64,000 nt of DNA from Primulina eburnea (GCF_022965805.1 NW_027331260.1:372001-436000); one strand, 5' to 3'. Positions 11,256 to 23,682 are shown, numbered from the stretch's first letter. Notes: generated from the sequence alone by a model not told the origin. Numbers and translations: made by a program.

Positions 11256-12687
11256 TGATGAATCGGTTCGAGCACCTGTGAGGGTGCTTCAAACACAATA
11301 TTCTCAATGAGCTGCAATAGCTCATGTTCTAAGAATTATTACACCGATGAATTAGATCGAGTTTGGTTTCGAACCAAGCAGAAAACACTCGAAGTAATCC
11401 TTCGTTAAGAAAAACTTAAAGATATTTAAATCAAATGATTTATGTAAACTGATTGACTGAAATACGGGGAATCAGTTGTGGCTTCTACCAGTTCAGCTAT
11501 GCACAGAACTGAACTGATATCAGCTGGACTGATCAAGTCAGCTTAAAAAACAATTAAGCAGTTAAAACACAAGATATGTTTATGGATGTTCGGAGACTTC
11601 AACTGCTCCTACATCACCCCTTCTATCACCTCAGGTAGGATCCACTAGAAGATTTTGATTTATACAACACCTTGTACAAACCCACCCAACTTAGGACTTA
11701 CCCACTGCCTAACTGAATTCCTAGTCTAGGCCGAAGGCATCACCTTCCAGCCAACACTTGTTTAACGTCTATGTGTCAAAGACTATATACACAAGTTTTA
11801 CGTCTTTGTGCAAGACGATTTTTGAGTGGTGGTGTCTGTGTGAACTGATATCTGAAAACAACTCGAAAGGTGTTCTCAAACACTGAGGGAAATAAACTTC
11901 TACACTAAGCTGATATAACTTGGAGTGTTCCCTCGACTGGGCTTATTTCTTCTTTGCAATCTGATATGCAATAAGCATGCACTATCTTTTCTCTCTTGTT
12001 TTTCCATCTCTTCTTCATCGTTGATGGTCTTGGTCCGTATTTATAGCAGTAATGCTACCGTACATCTAGACTCATCAAATGTGATCGTTGCAGCTTGAAT
12101 GCGTTCCTTGAAATTTGTGTGTCGACTTTTCCGACAGCTATTTTGGAACATTTTGTCTTTAAGCTTTGCTGCAACGTCCATTATTGTACTATTGATAGTA
12201 CATTTGCTTTTGTATCTTTGTGCACAACTATATCCCATTGAATAAGCTTGTCGAGTTTTGCAAATACTTGGTTCTAACTGATGTTCTGAACTTGTCATAT
12301 GAACTGCTCTTCGTTGGGCTGGTGAAATCAGTTTACTCGTCATTTGAACTGATTTCACTCTTTCAGTTGAACTGGCCAGCTGGGCTTTTCATCAGTTGAA
12401 CTCTTCATCAGCTGGCCGGGCTTCTGAAGATCTTCTCCTAAACCACCTATCAGCAGGACAATCAGTTGAATTGGTTTACGATTCATCCGTTGAATAGGTT
12501 CAGTTCGATTAATCAGTTTGTACTTTCAGTTTGCATTCTTCGATAGCTTCAGTTTTGTCTCGATAACTGATCAGTTAGAGTCTTGATCAGTTTCAATTTC
12601 TGCGTACTTAGGTAAAATAATTAGAAACACAATAACAAGTTTTGTTAACATCAAAATCAAGATTGCGAACATGAAATGTTCCAAACA
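11256..12687 (-). repeat. 5' LTR (right) of the Copia-like element
   Basis: On the minus strand it starts TGTTTGGAACATTTCATG at 12687 and ends CCGATTCATCA at 11256. It carries a TATA box (TATTTATA at 12038-12045). The family is the same as the solo LTR at 56173-57714. Confidence 0.75.
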
Positions 12688-12692
12688 ATTAT

Positions 12693-15291
12693 TGTAACGT
12701 ACCGAATTTTTTTTTAAACTATTTAGAATTTGAGGAAAAAAATTAAAAATTTCCTTAAATACAAAATAAAATTTCAAATTTGCATTAAAATAACTGTCCA
12801 TCCAAAATTGCAATAATAGAGTTCTCAAATAAAGTTTGCTACATAAAAATACTTGTTTAAACATCGTAAACCAAAATGTGAAATCAGAGTATTTAAAATC
12901 GTCATGCATAAAATCTTAAAACATGGGCGGTCCTCAGGTTTAGCCTCCCGCGTAGTCCAAGCCAGCTCATTGCTCCCCACCCCTCGTCTCCTCAAAGTCA
13001 TCCTCACCTGCAACGATCAAGTCTAGTGAGTCTAAAGACTCAACATTTATAAACTGGGAGTAACGAGTAATTTGTAATAAAATCACATGCATCTTTAAAA
13101 TAGAGCGTACATACTGAAACTTGAACACGCATATAAAAGCTTGAGCATAGGTACATACATACTTAGACGTGCCATTAACATCAAACTTTTCGTAAACATG
13201 CTTACTTTATAAATACTTGAGCATACATAACATAATTTTGCGTAGAGGCATGTTTCAAAGCAAGTGACCCATACATAAAAACGTCTAATCAGACTAAACC
13301 ACAGTACTGGGCTGATAGGGAAGATCCACTGCCATATACATGAGATCCCCGTTCATAATTTAACGGGTGGATTGGTCCCTGGTCATATTTTACCGTTTTC
13401 CAATCCTGATCTAAACCAGTTCATAATTTAACGTGGTGGATTGGTCCCTGGTCAGGATTTACCGCTTTCCAATCTCATACATAATTTGGTCACAAGACAT
13501 TTAGCATACCTAAAAAACTTAAAAATATTTTCTTTGCATGTCGAACATACTTACTTGGCATTGAGGGATTTGTTGGATCTCGCTTGGGGCCACTGCTGCA
13601 CATACTAAAATGAATTCAAACACTTATCTTGCATAACTTAGATCTATAGTCGTGCTTACACCCAAATGTGACAAAACGTTCTAAACCTCTCGGGACTTGA
13701 CCTTGTTTAATCATCACACTAAATCATAAAATCAAACCCCAAAACCATCACTAAAAAAAAGGAAATTTATTTTATTTAATAAAGGACACGACCTAAAAAA
13801 ATCGAATTTTTGAGGAGAAAGTGCACTGGGACCCCGTGCCGGGTCGTCTACAGGTCCGTGTACGTGCTGGAATCGCGAACCAACGAAGAAACACTACACC
13901 TAAGGCTTATCCCTCCTAACTCGATCATACGGACCATGAAACCATGCCTCGAGACCCATCCTAGGATGCTATGACACTTATTTGAACTCAAACAAACATC
14001 CCAAAACAACTAGGCATCACAAACAACGCAATGAACCCATGAACATAACTTGTGACAACCAAAACGATTTTTATGACTTCTAACTCACCCAATTTCTTAA
14101 CGACACGAAACAAATCAACAATAATCATCCCAACATCATTACTGATATGCCTAAATGCAACAACGATCATCCGTCGATCTCCAACAAAGCCTGCAACCAT
14201 AAAACTTCAAGAACGCATCAATAACATAATTTTTTTTTCAGAAAACGCAGTTTGAGCGGTCCCACTAAAATGGTCATAACTCACCCAATTTTTATCCAAA
14301 TATTTCGAATCTTATATCAAATCGAATGTATCAAAAAGTTCTACGTTTCATAGGTTGAAAGGTTTTCCAGAACAGCGGAAAAATTGCAGTATTTAAAAGA
14401 ACAACAAAAAAAATGAGTTTTGAGATCCAAAAACAGTTTCAAAAGTGATCCAACCATATTTGCTCAAACTTCTTCATAACATACACATGTTTTTTATACA
14501 ATCAACATAAAAATCATTACTATGACAAGATCGATGTAGAAACAAAAGTATATACATGCCTTTAAATCTTTAACGTTTCCGAAACGACGATACCGAAGCG
14601 GGAAGGATAAGAGAGGCGATCCGGGACGAACGTGGCGCTATTTGCTTTCAAGAAAACTCAACGAAATCTTGCTGGAAAATCCAAGGGATGGGGCAGCTGC
14701 TCTCTCTGCTAAGAACCCTAGTTTTCTCCTCTAAAAAATAATAAAATCTGAATAATGAAGTGTGTGTGTGTGTGTTTCAGACTTTTTAATGTGTGTAAAA
14801 GTGTGTGTGCGTGTGATTAGTGTTAATTAGGAGAAAAGTTTGGTTAATTAATAATTAAAAAGATAATTTAAAATACTAACTCTCCCCTAATTATAATAAA
14901 ATCTCTAAATTTAAAATAACTTACACAAGTGTCATAAATTTTATAAGTTTATACATCATAAAAAATAGCTACATAGATAATTTAGTCTTTAAAATGCTAA
15001 AAACTTAACAAATTATTTAAAATGTCCCATTCTTAACTTAAAATAAAATACCATGTTTTAAAATTACCAAAAATCGTCACCGGTCTCTTTACCTCGATCC
15101 CGCCTCGAATAATCGCCTGAAACATGAAACTCGAGAAAATATTTTAACGTGCATCACATAAACATAAATAATTTAAAATAATGCATTTAAATAAATCATG
15201 CATCACTAAAAATCATTTTAAATTTAAATAAATGATTTAACAATTAAATAAATGCACAGGTTTTTCATGTACTGTTTTTGGGCTCTACAGT
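12693..15291 (-). repeat. Gypsy-1 3' LTR (2599 bp)
   Basis: On the minus strand it begins TGTAGAGCCCAAAAACAGTA at 15291 and ends ATTCGGTACGTTACA at 12693. It is the family of the 8097-10737 solo LTR. It contains a GT microsatellite at about 14760-14780. Confidence 0.85.
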
Positions 15292-15304
15292 TCCTCCCCC
15301 ACTT
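15292..15304 (-). other. Gypsy-1 polypurine tract
   Basis: GTTCCTCCCCCAC on the plus strand (GTGGGGGAGGAAC on the minus) directly abuts the LTR. Confidence 0.75.
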
Positions 15305-15325
15305 ATATTAATTTCGTCCTCGAAA

Positions 15326-15718
15326 TCAAATCTTACCAAAAAGTTCTGGGTAGCGGTTCCTCATATCCGCTTCTATCTCCCAAGTGGCCTCTTCCACTGA
15401 TTTATTTAGCCACCAGACTTTAACCAGCTTGGTCACCTTGTTCCGAAGTCTCCGCTCCTGTCTGTCTAGGATTTGGACGGGTCTCTTCTCATATGACAGG
15501 TCTGGAGCCAACTGTAACGGTTCATAGCTCAACACGTGCGAAGGATTAGCTAGGTACTTCCTCAGCATTGAGACATGGAACACATTGTGTACCCCGGCCA
15601 GATTCTGCGGAAGGGCAACACGATAAGCTAGTGTCCCAACTCCGTCAAGAATCCCAAATAGCCCAATAAACCTCGGACTCAGCTTGCCTCTTTTCCCAAA
15701 TCTCATAACACCTTTCAT
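15326..15718 (-). pseudogene. Gypsy-1 integrase C-terminus with chromodomain-like tail
   Basis: About 130 residues. The GKLSPRFIGLFGILD segment and the YRVALPQNLAGVHNVFHVSM segment are the DNA-binding integrase C-terminal region of plant chromoviruses. The end, EEATWEIEADMRNRYPELF, is the degenerate chromodomain typical of the Tekay/Del lineage, thought to direct integration to heterochromatin. It is in a different frame from the integrase core to its right. Confidence 0.8.
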
Positions 15719-16690
15719 AGGTGCTATCTTTACAAAAACGTGGTCACCTACGGCAAACTCTAGATCCCTCCTCCTTTTATCAGCATACTCTTTTGATAAC
15801 TCTGGGCGGTCTTGATCCTGTCTCGGATCTTGACCACCACATCTGCAGTCTGCTGAACTATTTATGGACCAAGTTATGTTCTTTCACCGATTTCATCCCA
15901 ATGAATCGGCGATCTGCACTTCCTTCCATACAATGCCTCGTATGGAGCCATACCAATAGATGATTGGAAACTGCTGTTGTAGGTAAACTCCACTAGAGGT
16001 AGCTTAGATTCCCAGGTCCCATGGAATCGATCATACATATAAATCTCCAAAACTTGAATCACTCGCTCAGACTGGCCATCTGTCTGCGGATGAAAAGATG
16101 TACTTAATAGCAACTTCGTCCCCATGGCTGCATGTAAGCTCTTCCAAAAGGACGATGTAAACCTCGGGTCCCTGCCGGACACAATAGTAACTGGAATTCC
16201 GTGCAAACGGACTATCTCCCTGATATAGAGCTCTGCATACTGCGTCATGGAGAAAGTCGTCTTCACTGGCAAGAAGTGCGCGGACTTCGTTAGTCGATCC
16301 ACTATAACCCAAATAGCATTGGATCCCCTGACTGACCTTGGCAATCAAACAACGAAGTCCATAGTGATATTCTCCCATTTCCACTCGGGGATAGGGAGTG
16401 GCTTAAGCATTCATGCTGGTCTCTGATGCTCAGCTTTCACTTGCTGACAAGTGAGACATTCTGATACGTATCGACGGATGTCTCTCTTCATACCTGGCCA
16501 CCAATACAGATCTGCAAGTCTTTGTACATCTTAGAACCTCCTGGGTGGATGGAATACAGAGACGCACGTGCCTCTGACAAGATGTCTTCTCTGATCGAAT
16601 CAACATTAGGTACCCACATTCTACATCTGTATCTCACAATACCATCGGACACTTTGTAGAGTACACTGTCCTTGGCTTCGTCTTTAACCC
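15719..16690 (-). pseudogene. Gypsy-1 integrase core, catalytic Asp lost
   Basis: The open stretch 15874-16344 covers the core: AIWVIVDRLTKSAHFLP, then VSGRDPRFTSSFW, then HPQTDGQSERVIQ. The usual VSDRDPRF has become VSGRDPRF; codon GAC is now GGC at 16174-16176, removing the second Asp of the DD35E triad. Upstream (16430-16690) are remains of the HHCC zinc-binding region, with stops. The enzyme would join element DNA to chromosomal DNA; this copy cannot. Confidence 0.8.
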
Positions 16691-16691
16691 A

Positions 16692-17303
16692 TCATTTCTG
16701 CAATTGCTCGTCTGAAGGCTGTCCTCTACGGATTCGGTCTAGCAAATCGGATTTGACTGTCAGATTGGATAGTCTGGGAGCTCTGCCCTTGGGATAAACC
16801 TCTAACCTAAACCTCTGATTCTCATACTGAAGAGGTCTCTGTACTGAAAACTGTGCTATGCCTGCAAATTTTCGACTTAAGGCATCTGCCACAACGTTAG
16901 CTTTCCCTGGATGGTAGCTAATTTTGCAATCATAGTCTTTTACCAATTCCAACCACCGTCTCTGCCTCATATTCAGTTCTTTCTGCGTAAAGAAATAATT
17001 GAGACTCTTGTGATCAACGAATATCTACCATTTCTTGCCATACAAGTAGTGTCTCCAAAACTTCAACGCAAAGACAACGGCGGCTAACTCAAGATCATGA
17101 GTCGTGTAATTCTTCTCATGCACCTTCAACTGTCTGGAAGCATAAGCTATTACCCGATCATGTTGCATCAACACTTCGCCTAACCCGAGGTTAGATGCAT
17201 CGGTGTATAACACGAAGTTTCCTTGCCCCGATGGCATGGATAACACTGGTGCAGAAATCAGAGCTTGCTTCAAGGTATCGAAGCTCTTTTGGCACTCGCC
17301 ACT
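16692..17303 (-). pseudogene. Gypsy-1 RNase H region
   Basis: Two open pieces, 17025-17273 ([55 protein letters not shown]) and 16692-16970 ([31 protein letters not shown]). These are the RNase H domain and the following linker of Ty3/Gypsy pol. The Asp of YTDAS is kept. A stop lies between the two pieces (near 17022). Confidence 0.8.
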
Positions 17304-18401
17304 TCACACGAACTTAGCATTCTTCTTGGTCAGTGAAGTGAGTGGCACTGCTATCAACAAAAACCCCTGAATAAACTTACGGTAGTAATTTGATAAACTC
17401 AGAAAACTGCGGATCTCTGAGGCTTTCTTTGGCTCAACCCATTCCCTAACGACTTCCACCTTTGCTTGATCCACCTCAATACCAATGCTTGACACTATGT
17501 GACCCAAAAAGACTACCTTCTCCAACCAGAATTCACACTTACTGAACTTCGTAAATAACTTGCGACTCTGCAAGATCTGTAAAACTGTCCTCAAATGCTT
17601 ACTGTGCTCCTCGTGGCTATTTGAGTATATAAGAATGTCATCAATGAATAATATGATGAACTGATCTAAGTAGGGCTGAAACACTCGGTTCATGAGGTCC
17701 ATGAAAATTGCTGGAGCATTCGTCAGTCCAAATAACATCACAAAGAACTCGTAATGTCCATACCTGGTTCTAAAGGCTATCTTGTGAACACATGCGTCCT
17801 TCAACTTCAGCTGGTGATACCCTGATCGAAGATCTATCTTAGAGAACACTGAAGCTCCCTGCGACTGATCGAACAAGTCATCGATCCTTGGTAATGCGTA
17901 TTTATTCTTGATCGTTACCTTGTTCAATTCTCGGTAATCGATACACAGCCTCATGCTCCCATCCTTCTTCTTCACAAAGAGCACTGGTGCGCCCCACAGT
18001 GAGAAACTAGGGCGAATGAATTCCTTGTCAAGGAGCTCCTGAATTTGCTGCTTGAGTTCTAACATCTCAGCTGGAGCTAATCGATACGGTGCCTTAGAGA
18101 TTGGCACTGTGCATGGCATAAGATCAATGGCGAACTCCACCTCTCTCTCTGGTGGAAGGCCTGTGACGTCGTCAGGAAAGACGTCAAGAAAATCTCTGAC
18201 TACTGGTACTTCAGATATAGATGGAGTGGGCACGTCAGGTGTGGAAATAATGATGGCCAAAAAGACCTGACACCCCTGAGAAATAGGTTTCCGTGCCTGC
18301 ATGCAACAGATCATGCGAGGGAAACTTCTCCATCTGGCTGGTTCAAAGAAACTGCTCCATACCCAACGGTCTAACGAATACCGACCTTTTCTGAAAATCA
18401 A
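17304..18401 (-). pseudogene. Gypsy-1 reverse transcriptase
   Basis: 365 codons open. The RT domain shows [45 protein letters not shown] and the active-site motif FIDDILIYS, the YxDD equivalent, intact. The end [14 protein letters not shown] leads into RNase H through a stop. N-terminal residues overlap the protease in another frame, so a frameshift separates the two. It would copy element RNA into DNA in cytoplasmic particles. Confidence 0.85.
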
Positions 18402-18575
18402 TCAGGACTCGGTTCTTTGTCAGCCAGTCCATTCCCAAAATAATATCAAATTCTGGAATTGGCAACACAATCAAATCTGCATACACTAGGTGGCCTAGCA
18501 GTTCAAGATCGATGTCTCTGACCACGCTAGTACCTGACAATTATTCCCCTGATGGGACTGTCACTGAATAGTTCA
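18343..18575 (-). pseudogene. Gypsy-1 protease, C-terminal part
   Basis: Encodes DLELLGHLVYADLIVLPIPE and [19 protein letters not shown], the second half of the retropepsin-like domain of plant Gypsy elements. The catalytic half lies at 27057-27180, beyond Gypsy-3. The 5 bases GTTCA (18571-18575) are one copy of the Gypsy-3 target duplication. A stop sits just inside this part. Confidence 0.8.
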
Positions 18576-20460
18576 TGTAAGGCTTGAGATTTATTAGTCT
18601 TCATTGATGTGATATTCGAAGATATGAGTATGCATGGCAAGTAATGAGAGGCACTAAGTGAGATGGTAGTAGGAAAGACATGGAAAAGACATGAAAAATT
18701 AGAGTTTTGAATGCAAGGAAGAGCGCACCCGCGCCTAGAGAAGGACTGCACCCGCGGTCATTAACTCTGAATTTTTGAATAGGATGTCGAAGCAACACCG
18801 CACCCGCGGTCTAAGAAGAAACGCACCAGCGGTTGATGGCCAGTAGGTTAGGGAATTTGGTACGAACCAAGACCGCACCCGCGGTCCAAAAGACACCGCA
18901 CCTGCGGTCGTCGAATTTTGGAAAATGAAAAGTGGTGTCGTGAGCTTAGCGCACCTGCGGTCAAGAAGGAGCGCACCCGCGGTGATCTGTGCGAGAAATC
19001 CATCTTTGAATTTATGATGACACATGACATGATATATATATACTTGGGCATGAATCTCTCATTTTGAATTCGGCAGATCAGCAGCAAGAGTTCCTTCAAG
19101 CTTCAAACTTTCCTCTTCATCTTCAACAATTGATTGTGGCAAATCCGTTTAATCAAATTGCGATCCGAGACTAGAATTGTGTCCCTTGCATCAAGAGATA
19201 TTTAAGGATGTAAGTATTGTTCAGTTTCAACATGATTTGAAGTTTAGATGTTGAAATAATTATGATATGATGGTTATTATGTGTTCTTGATATGTTGAGC
19301 ATAGTATATTCACAACCGGATCAATTATCGGATGTCGTATGCAATTGTTATGAAAATGCAGTACATATGTGTATGAGGGTATATCGATTTTGAGATGATG
19401 GTGTATATGTTGTGATGGTTATGAATTGATTGTTATAGACTATTATTGGTTGAGTTACCGGTATCGAGAAACTACGTCGTTATGCCGTCGATTTATACCG
19501 AGATTGAATATGATTTGTATAAGACTTGCTTTGAATTGTATTTTGATATGGTACCTCTCAACATTGCCATTTCAGAATTGAATTGATAGATTTGATATTC
19601 GACTTCAAAATCTCGGTTGATTCCAACGACAAGAAAGGTATAATTCATGTGAATTCGGGAGATATGACTCGAATCAGACTTGGTTGGAGTTTCCCAAAAT
19701 CACATACTAGATTGTTGTTTATATTTGATTTCGATTATGCCTTGTTTATAGATTTATATTCCAGCATTGAGATAGGAGTCATTGGCAGACTTGCCAAACT
19801 AGACGTTCGGTGGTATCGGCGCATAGGAGAAGATCGACTCTGATTGTAGATATTCGATACAGACAGGGCCGAAGTCTAGGAATAAGACGTACCGTTACCC
19901 CGATTGGGAGGGTAGGTGACAGACAATGACGTCTTATTCACACCGGGATCCCTTGAGTTAGAGTTGAGTCGAGTCAAGATATGATTTGATTGAGTTGCAT
20001 GCTTATATTGACTTGGTTTCCTAGATTATGGAAACTTTTGCTATTATTTTGCTTCATGATAATAGCATGTTCATGATTTATGATTGTTTATATGCATGTA
20101 TACATGTTTTATACTGGGATTCGTTCTCACCGGAGTTTCCGGCTGTTGTTGTGTCTGTATGTGTGCATGGAAATAGATGGGACATGATCTGGGTCTCGAC
20201 GAGGATGAGAGATTGATAGAGTGATGATCACGGGCATGGAAGAAGAACTAGTGGTCTAGATGTTTGGACATTGCTAATACTAGTTTGTATATAAGTGTTG
20301 AAACAAGACATGTTTGTATTTATGTTTGTTGAAATAAAATAGAGACATCTTGCTTTATTTATACATTTGATTTAATGTTAAAAGAAAAATTTTGACCCAC
20401 ATTTTCTAGCAAAGATCCAATAAATCCCAAAAGAATTGAGTTAGAGCCCGGGTCCACACA
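18576..20460 (+). repeat. Gypsy-3 5' LTR (1885 bp)
   Basis: Starts TGTAAGGCTTGAGATTTATT, ends GAGCCCGGGTCCACACA. It is about 17 bp longer than its partner because of one small indel near 18680. It contains the GC-rich array at 18720-18985 and a TATATATATA tract at about 19031, the likely promoter. Confidence 0.95.
18720..18985. repeat. Array of eight CGCACCCGCGGT motifs in the 5' LTR
   Basis: Eight copies of a near-palindromic motif (best copies ACCGCACCCGCGGTC) with irregular spacing of about 20-55 bp. The two halves are GACCGC and GCGGTC around ACC. It lies about 45 bp upstream of the TATA tract. Confidence 0.85.
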
Positions 20461-20465
20461 ACATG

Positions 20466-20477
20466 TGGTATCAGAGC
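20466..20477 (+). other. Gypsy-3 primer-binding site
   Basis: TGGTATCAGAGC, complementary to the 3' end of initiator Met tRNA, five bases after the LTR. Confidence 0.85.
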
Positions 20478-20704
20478 AGTAGGTTCTTTAGACTGAGATA
20501 GAATAGAATTAGCGGGGTAGATCGAGTCATCTTCCTTGCTTTTGTTGTGCTAGCATGATTTATTGCTTTCCCTATTATATGCTGTCATCAACTCATATAA
20601 TTATCAAGCCTAAATCAGAACCGATTCTAGATCAGAGGTATATGATCAGAGGAGGGCTGAGACAGATTGTATTGATTGTATACTAATCAGTTGGATAATC
20701 AGAT

Positions 20705-21863
20705 ATGCCGCCTAGAAGAATACCACAACCAGCTGCAGGTCAAGTGCCAGAACAGAGTAGTACGTCAGGTACTCATATGGATATGACCGCTACACCTATG
20801 GAGACGTTATTGAAGAGATTTCAGTCATTCCATCCCCCCGACTTTGAAGGGCACGGAGACTGCAGTGAATTGAGAGAGCTGGCTAGACGATATAGAGATG
20901 ATATTTGAATCTCTTGCTTATACAGATGAATGGAGAGTGAAGTTGATTGTGCATCAGTTGCAGGAAATGGCAAAGAGTTGGTGGCTTACCACGAAAAGAG
21001 CATTGGAGCATCGAGGGATCGATATTACTTGGAAGGTATTCAAAGATGAATTTTATCAGTGCTTTTTTCCAGTCTCCTATCGAAAAGACAAAGAGGCAGA
21101 ATTCGCCAACTTGAGACAGGGGCAGTTGAACATAGAAGAGTATGTTGCCAAGTTTTCTTCCTTGCTCCGATTTGCGCCACACGTGGCAGGAAATGATGAA
21201 GCGGTCGCCGATCAATTCATCAATGGTTTGAACCCGGATATTTTTACTTTAGTGAACACGGGGCGACCCAAAACTTTTTCTGATGCACTGAATAGAGCGA
21301 AAGGAGCAGAGGCTGGCTTGATTAGGCAGCGAGGAGCTTCCTATAGTGTTCAGAGTCAGAGACAGCCACAGCCCGCCGCACAGTTTCCACTACTTCCTCC
21401 TCGATTTGATAGTGTAAGCAGTAGTAGTGGCAAGAAAGATTCTTTGAAAGCTAGAGGCAAGCAGTTCCAGAGATCAGGGAGCAGTTCGTCGAGCTCCAGT
21501 GGGCCACGATAGAGAGGTCCTGGCCAGAGTTCAGAGTATACAAGTGTTTATTGCAGTTCTTGTGGAGGCAGGCATGCCACTGAGCAGTGTCAGGGAGTCA
21601 TGGGCCGATGCAATATTTGTAGACAGCATGGACACTTTGCCAGAGTCTGTCCACAGACCTCTCAGCAAGCTCAGAGTATTGGGGCATCTGGTTCAGTATC
21701 TCAGCCGGAGCGGCAAGCATCATCTGTTCATTCCTTTCATCCACCACCTGCACAGACCCAGTCCCGAGCCAGAGGTAGCCAGACAGTGAGCCAACCTCCC
21801 AGACAGCAGGCTCGAGTGTTCGCACTGACAGAGGAGCAGGCCCAGGATGCGCCAGACGTGTGA
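20705..21863 (+). pseudogene. Gypsy-3 gag
   Basis: Starts at ATG 20705 (MPPRRIPQPAAGQ). After a frameshift near 20885 the capsid region continues (20898-21512): LIVHQLQEMAKSWWLTTKRA, RKDKEAEFANLRQGQLNIEE, then an Arg/Ser-rich stretch. A TAG at 21510-21512 and a frame change precede the zinc knuckle (CNICRQHGHFARVC, 21600-21660), which is CX2CX4HX4C and intact. Gag forms the particle and packages element RNA. Confidence 0.85.
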
Positions 21864-22297
21864 TTGCAGGTAACTGTTTTCTTTGCGGTTATCCTGCATA
21901 TGTGTTGATAGACACAGGTGCATCCCATACATTTATTTCTGAGCATTTTGCATTGACACATGCATTGCCTGTCGAGTCATTGTCTACTGTAGAGTCTATT
22001 TCTTCTCCGTTGAGAAGTCGTCTGATATCTGTGACTTCAGTTAGACATTGCATACTACAGTTTCAGGGTCATGAGATTGACTTAGATTGCATAGTGCTTG
22101 GTTTAGCTGACTTTGATTGTATAGTGGGTATCGATATGTTAACCAAGTACAGAGCCACCGTAGACTGTTTTCACAAGTTTGTCAGATTCAGACCTGAAAT
22201 GACAGAAGAATGGAAATTCTATGGTAAGGGTTCCAGATCTCTGATTCCCTTAGTGTCTGCTTTGACTATGAGTAGATTATTGCAGAAAGGAGTATAG
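21860..22297 (+). pseudogene. Gypsy-3 protease
   Basis: Aspartic protease domain with active site LIDTGASHTFISE and the second-half motif [19 protein letters not shown]. It should be fused to gag, but a deletion near 21860 breaks the frame. A TAG at 22295-22297 separates it from RT. Confidence 0.85.
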
Positions 22298-22342
22298 GGG
22301 TTCCTTGTATATTCAGTAGATCTACTGAAATCGAGCCTTACT

Positions 22343-23682
22343 TTGGCAGATCTGCCAGTAGTGTGTGAGTTTGATGATCTATTTCCAGATAAAATCCCAG
22401 GGTTACCCCCAGCCCGAGATATAGATTTCAGCATAGATCTTGTTCCAGGTACTGTTCCTATATCTCGAGCTCCGTATAGGATGGCGCCGATAGAGTTGAA
22501 AGAATTGAAAGCACAATTAGAAGATATTCTGACCAAGGGATACATTAGACCGAGTGTGTCTCCTTGGGGCGCTCCAGTACTTTTTGTACGAAAGAAAGAC
22601 GGTTCGATGAGATTGTGTATCGACTACCGGCAACTGAACAAGGCGACGGTAAACAACAAATATCCATTGCCTCGTATCGATGATTTATTTGATCAGTTGC
22701 AGGGATCCTCTGTTTATTCCAAGATCGATCTGAGATCTGGATATCACCAGCTGAGAGTTAGAGATGTTGACATACCGAAGACAACATTCCAAACCAGGTA
22801 TGGACATTATGAGTTTGTTGTCATGCCTTTTGGTTTAACGAATGCTCCAGCGGTGTCTATGGGGTTGATGAACCGTGTCTTTCAGAGGTATTTAGATGAG
22901 TTTGTGATTGTTTTATAGATGACATTTTGGTGTATTCCAAGAGTAGAACTGAGCATTCCAATCATTTGAGAACTGTATTGCAGACGTTGAGAAACGAGAG
23001 AGTGTATGCCAAACTGTCCAAGTGTGAGTTCTGGTTGAAACAGGTTGCCTTTTTGGGTCATATCATATTTGGAAACAGTATTTCTGTGGATCCGAGTAAA
23101 GTTGAAGCTGTGATCAGTTTGCCGAGACCAACTTCTGTGCCTGAGATACACAGTTTCATGGGTTTAGCAGGGTACTATCGACGATTCATCAAAGATTTTT
23201 CCAGTATTGCGAAGCCGATTACCCAGTTGACACAGAAGATTGCTCTGTTTGTATGGTCTGAGGATTGTGAGTCTAGCTTCCTAGAGTTGAAGAAGAGGCT
23301 GACCAGTGCACCTGTCTTGATGATTCCTTTAGGTACTGGTGATTTCGTTGTGTATTGTGATACATCTCACAGAGGGCTAGGATGTGTTCTTATGCAGCGA
23401 GGACATGTGATCGCATATGCCTCTAGACAGCTGAAGCCACACGAGACCCAATATCCAATTCATTATCTTGAATTGACGGCTATTGTATTTGCACTAAAGA
23501 TCTGGCGTCATTATCTGTATGGCGAGAAATTTGAGATCTGTTCCGATCACCAGATTCTGAAATACCTGCTTTCTCAGTCAAACTTGAACATGAGACAGCG
23601 TAGATGGCTTGATCTATTGAAAGATTTCGATTGTGAGATCAAGTATTATCCAGGAAGTCAAATGCAGCAGCAGATGCCTTGA
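22343..23682 (+). pseudogene. Gypsy-3 reverse transcriptase and RNase H
   Basis: First open part (22343-22918) has [33 protein letters not shown] and [19 protein letters not shown] one-base deletion in the active-site region near 22915 puts the second half of the FIDD motif in another frame. The second part (22927-23682) has the RT thumb, [15 protein letters not shown], and RNase H ([26 protein letters not shown]). In RNase H the usual CDAS is CDTS. A one-base deletion near 23655 ends this frame. Confidence 0.85.

Larger units (their letters stand above)
6395..12687 (-). mobile_element. Non-autonomous Copia-like LTR element, split by a Gypsy solo LTR
   Basis: Two related LTRs flank an interior with no gag or pol. 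Right (5') LTR: 11256-12687, with a primer-binding site just left of it. Left (3') LTR: about 6395-7620, preceded on the minus strand by a polypurine tract at 7624-7636. Both LTRs share ACACAAGATATGTTTATGGAT, TTTATACAACACCTTGTACA and AATAACAAGTTTTGTTAA. The interior (7640-8096 and 10743-11255) is AT-rich and non-coding, like a TRIM/LARD-type element. The Gypsy solo LTR sits inside it. The 3' edge of the left LTR is lost. Its LTR family is the same as the solo LTR at 56173-57714. Confidence 0.6.
12693..18575 (-). mobile_element. Gypsy-1: truncated chromovirus, 3' LTR and most of pol (continues at 27057)
   Basis: Minus-strand Ty3/Gypsy element of the chromovirus type. Order from left: 3' LTR (12693-15291), polypurine tract, chromodomain-like integrase tail, integrase core, RNase H, RT, protease. 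Gypsy-3 is inserted in the protease, and the protease continues at 27057-27180 after it. The 5' LTR and gag are not found. ATTAT (12688-12692) flanks the outer end; its partner is lost. Confidence 0.85.

Noticed and set aside
18720..18985. Spaced GC-rich repeats resembling a CRISPR array
   Set aside because: Spacing is irregular, motifs are short and degenerate, the array lies inside an LTR of a plant element, and no cas genes exist.
18735..19099. Minus-strand frames with repeated TAGA(L/V) and RPRVR words (also 25421-25654)
   Set aside because: They translate the CGCACCCGCGGT array of the Gypsy-3 LTRs, not a gene.
19583..20216. Open frames repeated at 26174-26807
   Set aside because: They lie in the Gypsy-3 LTRs, are repeated because the LTRs are, and do not resemble any protein.
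20460..20480. Primer-binding sites as possible tRNA genes
   Set aside because: Only the 12-base complement of initiator Met tRNA is present; no cloverleaf can be formed around any of the sites. I found no tRNA or rRNA gene in the window.
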